DNA of 64,000 nucleotides, taken from contig JAYKYS010000022.1 in NCBI GenBank assembly GCA_036924285.1, positions 1,054,001 through 1,118,000 of the forward strand. Reading direction: 5' to 3'. How positions within the stretch are numbered: the stretch's first letter is position 1; every line of letters starts with the position of its first letter. This DNA is from Asterella californica (Eukaryota > Streptophyta > Marchantiopsida > Marchantiales > Aytoniaceae). Made by a program: the position numbers and the translations under genes. Positions 1-10,975 of the stretch are shown one piece after another. The notes beneath the pieces are model-generated. The model was given only the letters and a program-made list of their open reading frames with translations, did not search any database and had not been told where the DNA came from.

Positions 1-1351
1 ACAAAGTGGGAGCATCACATCCAAAAGTAGCGAGGGTTTGGGAGTTAATGCACACGAATGAATAGGAAGTTAAATGATCAGGGCCTTTATCAGGCTAGGG
101 GATGCAGTCAAGAGGCACGGTACCGCTGCTGTTTTCTGTTCCAATCAGGAAGCACGTAACTCGCGCCGCCGTGTACGACAAGAAGTGTTCGGGACCACCA
201 TCCTCCATCACGAGCAAATTCACGGTAGGTCTCAAAACACTCAAGGTGCTTAGCTCTGGGCAACTCTTGGGCTACACGTACTACTCGTCGTTCTCGGTCC
301 TCGCTCGTCCTGTGAAATTTGTGGGAGGTTAGTTTGCGGAGTTCGTCGGTTTCTGTCTGCAGCATTCTATGATGAAGAAAGCGGGAAAGGGTAGACATGG
401 TCTCCGATAGTCAATCCTGATTGTAGCCTTTTGACAGCACATCAGGACGACGCCGAGGAGCTCGTCGTCGCTGTTGCTCGGTGGTCAGCAAGGTATCCAA
501 CCAGCTTTGTGCGCTACAACTGTATGTTTGCCAGCATCAATATGTACGAAGTAACAAGGCAGGTGTTAATTGAATTCAACGGGGCATGAGAGAGTGAGAG
601 CGCTGAACCGGCCGGGGAGGAGTCGTGCTTGAATCTTTTATCTATCAGGAGGGACACTTCGGAGCTGTTTCTTCTCATCAGAATTCTGTTACACACAGAA
701 AGTATTTTCTTGTCGACCCTCTCTGTCAATCAATGGTAGATATATCGGTCTCGAAATGCGGTAAGAGGACGCGACGAATGAATTTCACACCAGGTTGTGC
801 ACATCTAGTGGACCTCTTTGTGAGGCGCGTGGCGTTACACGCTAGGGCTTAATTAACTGAAGGTTGCACTTCCCCAGCTGACTTTGAGAAGGACTTTGAC
901 ATTCCCTCCGGAAAATCTACAGGATCCAAGACAATAAGCTTGTTCTTGTCACGAGAAAAGATGGGGAAATCAGTGCGAGGAATCCATGTCGGTTAGTTTC
1001 GGGAACTAGTAACACCCTGTCATTTAAGGTCCCCCAAAGGGCCCAAACTAAACACTTTGATGCGGATGCAGGGAAATAGTGATTAGAATGCAAAAGAGTA
1101 GGGCATCCACACCCCTCGTGGTGTAGGACGATCCTGCCCAAAACTTGTAGCCCTGGGGGGGGATAGTGTCTCCAAGAAGCAGGCGAGAACATGCTTGGTA
1201 CGAGATTGATCGCAGCAGCGGTGTAGGAAGACTCTCCTGAAGTGTTGTAGAATCTCCTGAGACCTCGCATCTGCTCCTCCATCGGGAGTGGGCTCACACG
1301 GAGAGGCGTGAGCGGCGAAGGACCAGAGCGGAGCTGGCAGGGGCCCCGGTC
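1..1351. other. Unassigned DNA at window start
   Basis: Mixed-composition DNA with only short overlapping reading frames on both strands. None has recognisable motifs. The GC-rich part from about 1260 would fit a promoter or 5' leader of the candidate gene that follows. Confidence 0.3.
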
Positions 1352-2856
1352 ATGGGTGGTGGGGTACGCGTTGGTGGCCGCGGGAACGGCGGATTCGGCT
1401 CTTTGTGAGTCTGAGCTGCACTGTCTTGATTGTACTAGATCGAGGATGTACTAAGTTCGCCCGCGGTCGGGCCTTCTTTCTTTTGCTGCATCCGTTCCCA
1501 AGGCTCTTCCCTTGGGTACGCTGATCACCTTTTCTGTTTTCTTTCGTCGTGTTGAATCTCCTCGACGCGGCTTCGCGTGTCTTTCTTCCCGGATCATAAA
1601 GAATTAGAGGTGTTGACTGATAAGGGCGACCTTTTCTTCGATTCGGGTTCCCTCTAGCGTGACATACAGTACGCGTTTGCTTGCTTTACGTTCATATCAT
1701 TTTAATCACAATTCTCGAGATACTCGTAGCTGTTGCATCGTTGCTCCTCTTTGTCGACTCTTCACTTGGAGGCCTTTCTCCACTAGGTACAATTCGTACT
1801 GTAATCGTCCTATTGAAGTACGGTATCAAACCCTTCTCTTACCTATCTGCCACCTTGTGCATCCCTGAGCTGGATAGTGTCACACATCACTTTTCTGTCT
1901 TTTAATGTGTTCCTTTTAGCCAGCCTCTTCAGCTCTCAAAATTCCCGACAGTGCTCCACTCCACTTCAAGTTCTTTTTTTCGCTCTTATTGATCTCTCTC
2001 GCTTTTCGGGGCATATATTTTGAAACTGTATTCCGTGAACAGTTCTGTTTCTGCGCATAATCCTGTTTATAGTGAATTTAATTAGCACTTTCGGACATGA
2101 TTGTAGATCTGCTTGTTTGCTAGTGCGACAACTAGAAGCGAGCATGGTTTGCATTATCATCTAGATATTCCTCGCGCAGTACTGTGATAAATCCGTTGCA
2201 AAAGTATCTGCGCCAGGACACAAGCGTAGCGTCGACAAGCCGTTGAGAATGAACGTAGGAGCTCAAGATCTCGATAGGAATTGGGATTTATACCTGTCGG
2301 TTGGGCGAAGTTTACCTGTCCCCTATCTGATGTAACACCTGAATCCAGGTTTCTGATCAATTATGTTCTAATCCAAGCAGCGAACAATGCAGGGTACCGC
2401 TAAGTAATGTAGATCAGTCCCGTAGCTCTGAAGTGATCGCGCAAGTGGGAAACGATGGGAATTATGCTTTGTACATGGTCATCTTTCTCTTGGAAATCTT
2501 TGTCCTGCAGCACTTCTGGATCTTACCTTTGCTGGTGTTGTTTTAGTCATAATAGTTCGTTTTATTGCAGATTGAAGGACAAGTCGGCAGATGGACGATT
2601 GGCTGACTGTGATCGTTGAGAATTGACCGTAGACCATTAAGAAACCACCTCAAGTTTGAAGTGGTAACAACTCCGTTCTGCAGGTGGGTGGCTAGTTTGA
2701 ATATATTCTTCCATTATTGTAATCATCCTCTACGCAAAGCGCAGGGACCAGGAAACTCTGAAAACTCGAGACTGGGCCAAAATCATGCAGTTCGGTTGGG
2801 AGCATGCTATGCAGAATCCAGGATTGAGAATATGTACGCCAGATGAGCAGGCGTGA
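1352..2856 (+). CDS. Candidate small spliced gene, unidentified
   Basis: Two exon-like pieces are visible but they cannot be joined with certainty. The first (1352-1404) starts at an ATG in a GC-rich stretch, encodes a Gly/Arg-rich start (MGGGVRVGGRGNGGFGSL) and ends at a strong donor, GTGAGT. The second (2752-2856) follows a plausible acceptor and encodes 34 residues ending in TGA, including DWAKIMQFGWEHAMQNPGLR, which looks like real protein. I found no in-frame middle exon that links them, and the phases (2 and 0) do not match directly, so an exon is missing or one piece is wrong. The product would be well under 150 aa. I do not recognise the family. The candidate lies just upstream of the RhoGAP gene and on the same strand. 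Confidence 0.3.
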
Positions 2857-3489
2857 TTCACTCCACAGGGATATCGAAGTTTACGTGCGCCCAGACTGTC
2901 AGTTAGAAGGAAGCGATGCGGGACCTTGGGGCTTCTCATCCTGAATCCGGATAACCTAACTTCCTTCCTGCCACCATTTCGTTACGTTCCAAGCGTAGTT
3001 CAGAGTCCAGCGAGCAAAATCCCGCAGACCAGAAGCAAGGGACAACATGGAATCAGCGCACACCGGAGACCTGCTATCACGGCATATGCCAAGCATTTGA
3101 CAGCTAACTAGGCCCAGAATTTTAAGCGGATTATCCAGTGGGGATGAGAGAGGTTGTCCGCTGTGACCATCAACTGCTATAAGCTTCATTATCAATCGCA
3201 GAAGGAGGAGTGGTGCAGTTAAGGAATAATGAGGAGCATATGTTATCTGTAAACTAGAGGAACCACGACCGGACAGAAGTTGGCTTGAAAACATGTTTCT
3301 TTGGCTTTAGAGGTTCTCTGGCCGGCTGGACTATTTCCGCACACGAAGACCCGCGGAGCAAGTGTAGGAGGTGTCTTACAAGATTGGCGTTCCCCTTATA
3401 TTATGTGTTTTTGTGGGGTTGTGCAGATCATAGGCAAAGCCAACGTGTTGAGGTCAGTAGTCTAGGTTGTAAGGGTCGTAAATTTTGAC

Positions 3490-6400
3490 ATGCCGCCATC
3501 CGCAGCAGCAGAATGGCGTGGAAAAGCGGGCGGCTTTCTCTCGTCTTCGAGTGAGTCACTTCACATCTGTGATTGATATCAAAGGTCTTCTGTATTGTGG
3601 ATACGTAACTATGAAGTTAACTTTATAGATGCAATTAGACAAGTCATTACTAGCATCCATTTCGAATCTCGCCTTAGAGATCCTCGTTTCATTTCTACAC
3701 TTGGCAAGTGTAATTTCACCTAAGTCTTGTGATCTGTGAGGTCGTAGTTGAACTTCTGTGGCCTTCTTTCAGACCGCGCTACATGTAGCCACTAACAAAG
3801 AGATGTAATCTTCCAGGTGTAAAACTTAGACAGGCTACTCAAGCCGCAGGCACAGTCGTAGGAGATGCCGCGAAAAATGCGGGGTCCACCATGGCTGGGG
3901 CTGCTGAACGTGCAGGCTCAGTGGTACGAGCCCGCTGGTCCCTCTTGCAGCTGCAGCAGCAGGCTCATGAAAGTCCTCCTTTGCAAGATAAACCTACCGT
4001 GCAGGAGAGGTTTCGATCCGCAAGTATTTTGCTGAAGAAGCAACTACAAGATACAAAAGAACTTGCGATTGTGGGGTTTCTGGACACCAAGGAGAAGGCT
4101 GCAGTTGGTTTAGTGGAGACAAAAGAGAAGCTGGCTGTTGGAAAGATAAAAGTTGAAGAGGTAGGACACAACTTGCGAACTTTATATGCATGAAGCAAAA
4201 ACTGGTGGTTCCGGGTTTCCATATTCTTTACAAACTCCCTTCAAATAAGCGGGAAATGATCATGAACTACGCACACCCGCCGAGACTGACGGTTCGACAA
4301 ATGCCATTGTGCTATCACTCGACAATGCAGAGTAACAAACATGTTTTCCTAGTTCATTCAGTCTTACCAGACGTGTTGACATAATGGATGTTCTGGTTTT
4401 GGGATGTCCTTTATTAGGGGGAAAATGACAGCTGTGAATCCCACTCAGTCGACTAGATACTTCGGTAAATTCTTTTCGTTCAGTCTTCTTTGTGCTACAG
4501 TGTGGTTCCCTGGGTCTAAGTAGGGCGTATGCTCTTCTTTGAAAGGTTGGGGTAGTAAGTGTCCTTGGAGGAAGTAAATGACGGCGTTGTGGTAACGAAC
4601 CTGGTTGAACCTCAGTCACGAAGTCCATCGTTGCGAAGGTTGATCGGTTTCTGTCTGTTTTATAGGCTGCAAGAAAAGCTGCGCAACGTAGCAAAAATTT
4701 AATCCAAGACTGGCGTCAAAAGGTATTTATCACTTATCGTTGTTTGTAGAAAGCTTTGTTCCAGAGTCTGGTGTACCGTACAGATGTCTTTGACTTTCCT
4801 GTAGAAACTGTGGGCATTTTATGTTTGTTATATCATGTTTTGTTATCTTTCTACCTAAACTTAGTTTGTGGGTATGCTTCACAGGGAGCTGGCGGCAAGG
4901 GAGGTAAGCCGAATGACAACTCTTTATTGTCGATGGCGAGAAATATTTGACTAGCAAAATTGCTATAATATGGTTCTCGTTCCAGTCTTCACTTGGAAAG
5001 TCTGCTCGAGAAAGTTCTTGAAGCTAGATGCTCGATTTTACACTTGCACCTTGAAAATTTCGACTGTTCCAGTGGCATTTTTGTCACCATAACGATAGCT
5101 CGAACAGTATGAACCTGGAGCTGCAATAGAGTGGAATACTGCTGAAGCCTGCTCTCATGCTTGTTTCCATGATGCTTTGATTGGGTTGTTATTTGTTCTT
5201 CGGTTGCGTGTAGGGGAAGAATCTGTTTAAGATGTTTCTAGCTCGTCATAGAGATCTCGTTAGAAGAACGATTCTCCTCATTATAACTTTTATACACAAT
5301 CCTTAAAATGTTGAGATTATGTTGACCTGTTTGTCTGCTGCTTTTCACAGTTTTTGGTGTCTCGCTGGATATTCTTGTCCAACGGCAGAAAAGCACAAGA
5401 CCAATTCCTTGTATTGTGATCAAGTGTGTTGATTTTCTAGTCTTGTCAGGTAAGGCTCTCTTCCGTAGCCGGAAAGCCCGTCAGTCTACTTCAGCTACTT
5501 CAGCTAGAGTAAGACGTCAGCAGTATTTCCTGCAACCAGTTGGCGTGAGGGCTGCTTATGAATTTGCTTCTCTATGGTTCTATGTGGTTTGAGATATATT
5601 TGTCGTTTGCAATGTATTGGCAGGACTGAACGCCGAATACATTTTCAAAAAGGATGGAAACCACAGAGTGGTAGACCGGCTTATTGCATCTCTTAATGAA
5701 GGTAACTTCTTCCTCTCAGAGGTTTTAGCTTCCAGGAGGTGTTATAATCAGTAATGAGCAAACTTTTCCAACTATAAATCTACTGGCCATTCTGATAATC
5801 AATTTTACAGGAACAAATCTAGCCGCTCTAGTGTACGCAGTTTCATTTTGGCTCTAAAGAGTTGATTGTCAGCCTCCTTCAAATCACCTCAAGATAGACT
5901 TTATCCTCGTTTTATTAATTGCTCCCTACTTATGGTAGAAACAGTTTCTGACATTAGCTTCAACGGACGGTGTGCAGACCCCACTGCTTCATTACAAGGG
6001 GCCAGCCCGATTGATGTGGCAGCATTATTGAAGGTGTTTCTGCACATGCTGCCCGAGCCTATCCTCATGTTTGATAACTATGAGGCATTCGCTAGTGCTC
6101 GTGGGAATGTAGTCAGATTACGTCAGTTAGTGTCCGCTCTTCCGCCCGCCAACTACTTCACTTTGGAATGTCTAACTGCTCTGTTACTCCGCATCAGCCA
6201 GAAGTCCACTGTCAACAAGGTAGGTTTGTTTTTGTTACAAATCTCATCTCTTTACAAATCTCTGCTTTTCGCTCTTCATGTTACTGGAGGTACACTGCAC
6301 CTTCAACTTCACGAATAGGTATCCGCAGACTTGGCAGATTTCATGTGAGTGCTGTCACATCTCATCACATACTTATACGTGGGTAGCATGATTTTCTCTA

Positions 6401-6997
6401 GATGGACTCCCACAGTCTAGCCTTTGAACTTGCTCCAGCCCTTCTCTGGCAAAGGGGCAAAATGAAATCATCTCTATCTGGGAAATCGAGGCCAATGGCA
6501 GCAGGCAGTTTTAGGTCATCTCGACTTACACCTGTTATTGAGCGGCCACGAGAAGAGGCTGCAGCTCTCACGGAGGATGGCGTCAAGTCTCCACCAAACC
6601 TGTCAGGACGCGTCTCTGTTATGGTGGATGTGGATAATGCTGGCGCAGGTAATAATTGATGTAACTCAGAGTGTCTCCCTTTTGCCCCCATTTTCCCCTT
6701 CTTTTCCTTCGTTGTCCAGTGGGTCCCTGTGACAGAATTTGACTCTCAAGTTTGTGGTGTCAGCCGTATTACTTACTTCCTTGTCGCTTCTTTGCTTCAG
6801 AATCAGACGATGAGCTGATGAATGGACATACAGGCGATGATCGGAATGGGGATTTATCAGCACAGATACCTCTGGACGACGATGAACCATTGTCAGTAGA
6901 TTTTTCAATTGTGGAAGCTGTACAATGTTTGATAGACCAACACAACGTTGTATTCGCAGATGCCGTTGAGGTTGTCTGGCAGGAGCTTGGAAGTTAG
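3490..6997 (+). CDS. RhoGAP-domain protein, plant At5g61530-like family
   Basis: Nine exons: 3490-3550, 3817-4160, 4666-4722, 4885-4903, 5351-5449, 5624-5701, 5978-6219, 6402-6648, 6801-6997. All introns are GT-AG, phases agree, and the joined frame is 1344 nt (447 aa). The ATG is chosen because the N terminus (MPPSAAAEWRGKAGGFLSSS) has the layout I know for the Arabidopsis At5g61530 family. Residues 99-131 are three 11-residue repeats (DTKELAIVGFL, DTKEKAAVGLV, ETKEKLAVGKI), predicted to form an amphipathic helix. The RhoGAP-like domain runs from about residue 160 to 330: VFGVSLDILVQRQ, then a GLNAEYIFKKDG segment, PIDVAALLKVFL, LPEP and LTALLLRISQKSTVNK. The usual arginine finger is replaced by Lys (IFKK). 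An acidic loop and a C-terminal helix (VDFSIVEAVQCLI) follow. In active family members the role is stimulating GTP hydrolysis by ROP/Rac GTPases; catalysis here is doubtful. Exon 4 is a 19-nt micro-exon. Confidence 0.9.
4050..4148 (+). repeat. Three tandem 11-codon repeats inside the RhoGAP gene
   Basis: Exactly 33 codons form three 11-residue units with the pattern (D/E)TKExxxVGxx. Synonymous positions differ widely between units, so the repeat is old and held by protein-level selection. The TKE...VG core resembles the lipid-binding 11-mers of synucleins and similar LEA/perilipin-type helices. Confidence 0.85.
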
Positions 6998-7903
6998 GGA
7001 TTCGCTTAATTTTCTTCCCTTCTTGGGTATTCCTTGATAAATTTGCATTTTCTGTTGGAGGAGTGGTTACTTACGGTAGCGTGTAAAATAGATTGATTTT
7101 CCAGAGATTAGTATCATCTGGCATGAGGTAATAAGTTACCATTTTGTAATTGCTGTTAATGTCATCAACTTGTTAAGGCGAGTGTCAATGGTTGATTCAC
7201 TCGCTCGCGAATGGTAGCAATGCTTTTTTAAAAGCTTAAACGTGGGGAGTAGCCACACATCTGTAAGGTGAGCTACCATAGCGACCAACCCGACCGGTTG
7301 CAGTTATACGATGCATTTTGATCATGGTGCTCTTAACATATGTATGATTTTCAGTCAGAACGATACAGGGCAAATTTTCGTGGCTTTTGGAAGATTTCGG
7401 GTGCACTGCCCATGAGTTACTGTGTGAATCTCGTACTACATTGCGGCCGTTTCCCGCATGGACCGTGGCAAGCTCTGCGTGTAAAACTTAGTTTATGTAG
7501 ACTTATTTTATTTACTTCATATTAACGGTTATACACGATAAGGTAGCAAGACTTTCCTCATCTGCAGATTCTTTGTTTCTACTTAGAAATTTCTGATTTA
7601 TGCCTAGGGTGACTTAATACATAATTCCCGCTAGGCGATTGAGAAGACAAACACCGGAATAGGATGAAAGTTCTTGGGGATGGTTAGTTATATATTATAT
7701 AAAAAGTATACATTAAGTTAATATCAAACACTAAATGGGAGGAAAACCGAGAATTCTGACCAAATCCACACATCACTCGAGAAATAATAAACATAATGCG
7801 AAAACTCGGAAGCTGAGATCTTGATATCAAATGATTACTATTTATAATAAACAATCATTTGTTATCTAATTCTTCACAAAATATTGAATAATTGAACATA
7901 CTG

Positions 7904-7929
7904 CCCTCTCCATCCAAAGATGGAGGGGG
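7904..7929. repeat. Hairpin, CCATC-loop-GATGG type
   Basis: An 11-bp stem (one G-T pair) with loop CAAA. The core CTCCATC/GATGGAG corresponds to the hairpin at 27787-27806, where two stem pairs are changed in a compensated way. Confidence 0.6.
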
Positions 7930-8138
7930 TGAAACATATATGCTTCCAAGCTTGAGCGGAGAGAGTGGAAATCCCTCGTAATAATGATGTTATCTTCTCA
8001 ACTTGTAATTCGCACGTTTTTTCACGACAAAAGCCTTGTACAGACAAACCTCGTTGTAATCACGTACTTGGTGACTCTATATTTTGTGACTATAACGCTT
8101 GGTGATGTAAATTTATAATCAATGAACGAAAAATGTAC

Positions 8139-8170
8139 TTAAAGTGATTATATGTACATAATCACTTTAA
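8139..8170. repeat. Short perfect inverted repeat
   Basis: Arms TTAAAGTGATTAT and ATAATCACTTTAA flank a 6-nt spacer, ATGTAC. No gene is attached to it. Confidence 0.8.
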
Positions 8171-8659
8171 TAAAAAGAATCTAGGAATGTGACTACATGA
8201 GAAAAATTGAGTAAGTAAACAGACAATATCAACCTTGTCTACTGTATCAGTTTCAGCAATTCTTTAGATATTTCCAAACCGTCAAGAACAATCCACTTCG
8301 ATGGATCATGATCTTAGAGTGAAGTTGATTTGTTTCACGAACAAAAGGTAAAATATTAAAAGATTCACGTACTCAACGAGAAATGTTTTTTTTTGTATGA
8401 GAAAGTAAAGAGTATCTCGTTATAATCATTTGTCTTTGTATTCTTCTCCGCGAAAGTGTGCTTGTATTTTGTGTTAGTGACTATAACGAGAGACATTTGA
8501 AAATTGATACGTCCAAAAAACTTAGGACTATAACTAGATTGTGACTATATTGGATGTGACTATAACGAGGTATGAATGTACATTACGTTAGTGTTTCGAA
8601 AACCATTTAACGGTTAATCGTAGTCTATTGTAACACAGTTTACTTATTTAATTGACGTT

Positions 8660-9581
8660 ATGTGCAGTGATTACCCAAAGGCACGTGGCGGCTACAAGGT
8701 CCGGAAGGAGAAATTGGAGTCTTGACTTGGAAGTTCCAAAGGCATGAAGAGTCACGAACCCTATGGGAGGAAAAAGAAGAAGCCGGCAGACATTCTGATT
8801 TCACAGGAGAGACGATAGAAAGTAAATAGAGAAGAAAGAGAAGACACGCATGGTGACAGTGAGCTGACAGACCAGTTTGAGAGAGATTGAGTGAAAGAAT
8901 TAAGACTCACCGGTACCTTTAGAACACTAGAGAAGAACAAGAGTTTGTGGATTTTCCTTATTAGTTATCTGTGTGGAAAATAGTAGAGAAGTAGAGAAGT
9001 TTAGACCTTTAGAGAGATTTTCTGTCTCGAAGTGAAGTTCTCTCAGCAGAGTGTCATAGGTAAAGCAGTTAACCAGCTTAGGACTCTTTTGTGACCTTCG
9101 TAATCAAACTAACACCGTGTAATGTCTATGAGCTCATCATTTTATGATAGTGTGAGAATAAAGTTTCGTAAGCAAACTAACACAGTGTAATGTCTATGAG
9201 CTCATCATTTTATGATAGTGTGAGAATAAAGCTTCGATCTGTTTTATTCTCACACTATCAAAAAATGATGTTTATCAACATATGGTGTGTAGTTTGCTCT
9301 ATTACTCTGCAATTATTTTATTTTCTTATTTCAAGCACATACTAGAACTTATAGCATTGCCCGTGGCTTCCATTTATCTCTTGCATTCAGACTTAATCAC
9401 CGGTCGCGAAAGCGCTGTCCAAATATCCATTATCAAGCTTCTTTTGTTCTTTAGCAGAAGGTTTAACGAGCTTGATCTAGAAACGAAAAAAAGTATAACA
9501 ATCTCCAAGGAGGTTCACGTTCGACGACCAATTCATTACAAACAAAAGATTCTATTATGCGATCTGCGGTCGAACGTTTCA
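8660..9581 (+). mobile_element. Old gypsy 3' end plus LTR, shared with the next element
   Basis: 8685-8725 encodes a pol C-terminal tail (ARGGYKVRKEKLES then stop) matching the tail at 14380-14412. Leader-like sequence to about 8830 also matches 14413-14515. From about 8850 to 9581 it aligns with the minus-strand LTR at 15808-16445 and, more distantly, with the LTRs of the young element at 31-38 kb. The LTR ends in TTTCA, followed after two bases by a primer-binding site. The 5' edge of the LTR is uncertain. The order pol end - LTR - gag suggests two elements that share one LTR. Confidence 0.7.
9097..9232 (+). repeat. 68-bp tandem duplication inside the LTR
   Basis: Two nearly identical 68-bp units (9097-9164 and 9165-9232) each contain CTATGAGCTCATCATTTTAT. 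The related LTR at 15808-16445 has only one copy. An inverted copy of the unit end follows (9243-9260 against 9213-9230), giving an 18-bp stem. Confidence 0.85.
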
Positions 9582-9583
9582 CT

Positions 9584-9595
9584 TGGTATCAAAGT
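9584..9595 (+). promoter_or_regulatory. Degenerate primer-binding site
   Basis: TGGTATCAAAGT begins two bases after the LTR end. It is a two-mismatch version of TGGTATCAGAGC, the sequence complementary to the 3' end of plant initiator tRNA-Met. Confidence 0.75.
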
Positions 9596-9631
9596 AGGCT
9601 CAAGCTTGATCTTTGCAGAACACTATCAACA

Positions 9632-10975
9632 ATGAAAGATGTGTTAACCGGGATGGATGAGATGAAGGCGTTGCTAAAGAAGTTGGAAAGTCGACTTGAG
9701 CAAGTAGAAGCTACGAACTAGGTATTTAAGGTGGATCTAGCTCAAGGAAAAGCAGTACGTGAGAAGGAAGAAGAGACTCTTGTACGGCAAACTGAATTTA
9801 AGATTTAGCGCTACTAGAAAAGAGCAGTCCAACCAGCAACAGAAGCAGTCGATGGTGCTCAAGCAAAAAAGACTGAAGGTTTGTCAAGAAAGGCACAAGA
9901 TAATGTTGCAGAAGATGTCCTTCCTTGTTCAGCCAAGGAAGGACATAAGCGGAAAGTCAAGTGGGCTGAACCAGCAACTTCATCAGCTTTTAACGATGAG
10001 GAACTTTTCCAAGTTTGAGTTGTGGGTTACTGAGATGGAGAATTACTTGGAGAATTTTGATGAGCGTAGTTGGTTCACATATGTTGTTAGTAGACCAGAA
10101 GGAGAGGCTAAAGAATGTTATAGAGATCAACCACAAATGAAGAGTTTTAATAGTATAGCTCCTATATCCACTTGGGCAAAAGTCTTTTTTAGAAATGAAT
10201 TGCCACTTTTTTTTGCGGGGTTGAAAGATGAGCTTCTACATCATTTGGTACCAGTTGATGAAGTTACATAGTCTTGGTTAGAGCTCATTCATTTGAGACA
10301 GACAAAGAATATCAAGTAGTACCTCCAGCGATTTTCTGAGCTGATTACTCGTATGTACATGATGGATCGCATAGATCTGTTATTTCACTTGAAGAAACGT
10401 TTGCGAGTTGGATTATGTTTCACAAGTCTGAGGACATGCAAGACTTGTTTGCTTACCTAGAAGTTGCAGAAAACACAGGAGGACGTAACTACACAGTGCA
10501 ACCTTCTAAGTTTCAAGGTGGAACAAGTGGTGGTGAGCCTAGTAAGGGATTTTGGTGAAATCCTCAAGGTCAGAGAGCGTCTCTCAGAATATGGATGGTA
10601 CAGGACGTGGTGGAAGATTTTGTGCATCAAGAAGAAGGTCCCCTCATGTTACTTGTGATCACAATCAGACACGACCTACTAGATCTAATGCATCAAATGC
10701 AAGATCTAACCAAGTTTCAACTTCAGGAGTCAAGAGCAATGGAGCTAGCAGTGCTACATCTTCGAGGACTATCATCTGTTTTTGATGTGGACGCGTAGAT
10801 CATATTGCTCGTGAGTGTCCTCAATGTTCATCAACGAGTAGCGTTTATGGTATGACAGTTGAAGAGACAACCAGTGTTGAAGAACCTGTTGAGGTAACTA
10901 TTGGAGGAGAGGTAGGTGTTGGTGAGAATTTGGTAGAACATGGAGATTTTCTATTGTGGGTTGAAGTGAAAGTAT
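9632..10975 (+). pseudogene. Degenerate gypsy gag
   Basis: Aligns with the gag of the young element at 36238-37581. The start MDEMKALLKKLESRLEQVE is a coiled-coil leader. The capsid core (FELWVTEMENYLENFDERSW) and a CCHC zinc-knuckle trace near 10775-10815 are visible. It is broken by many stops and frameshifts; several stops look like TGG or CGA codons changed by C-to-T or G-to-A transitions. No product is expected. Confidence 0.85.

Larger units (their letters stand above)
6998..8655. other. AT-rich intergenic spacer
   Basis: Downstream of the RhoGAP stop codon. No coding region is supported. From about 7690 the DNA is strongly AT-rich and contains a stable hairpin at 7904-7929 and a 13-bp inverted repeat at 8139-8170. 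Short near-repeats of a TGACTATAACG motif occur between about 8080 and 8570. Confidence 0.6.

Noticed and set aside
917..1297. 126-codon minus-strand frame
   Set aside because: No motif and not supported by splice or codon pattern; opposite the candidate promoter region.
9282..9635. 117-codon frame on +
   Set aside because: It lies across the end of an old LTR and the primer-binding site, and aligns with noncoding LTR sequence of the young element.
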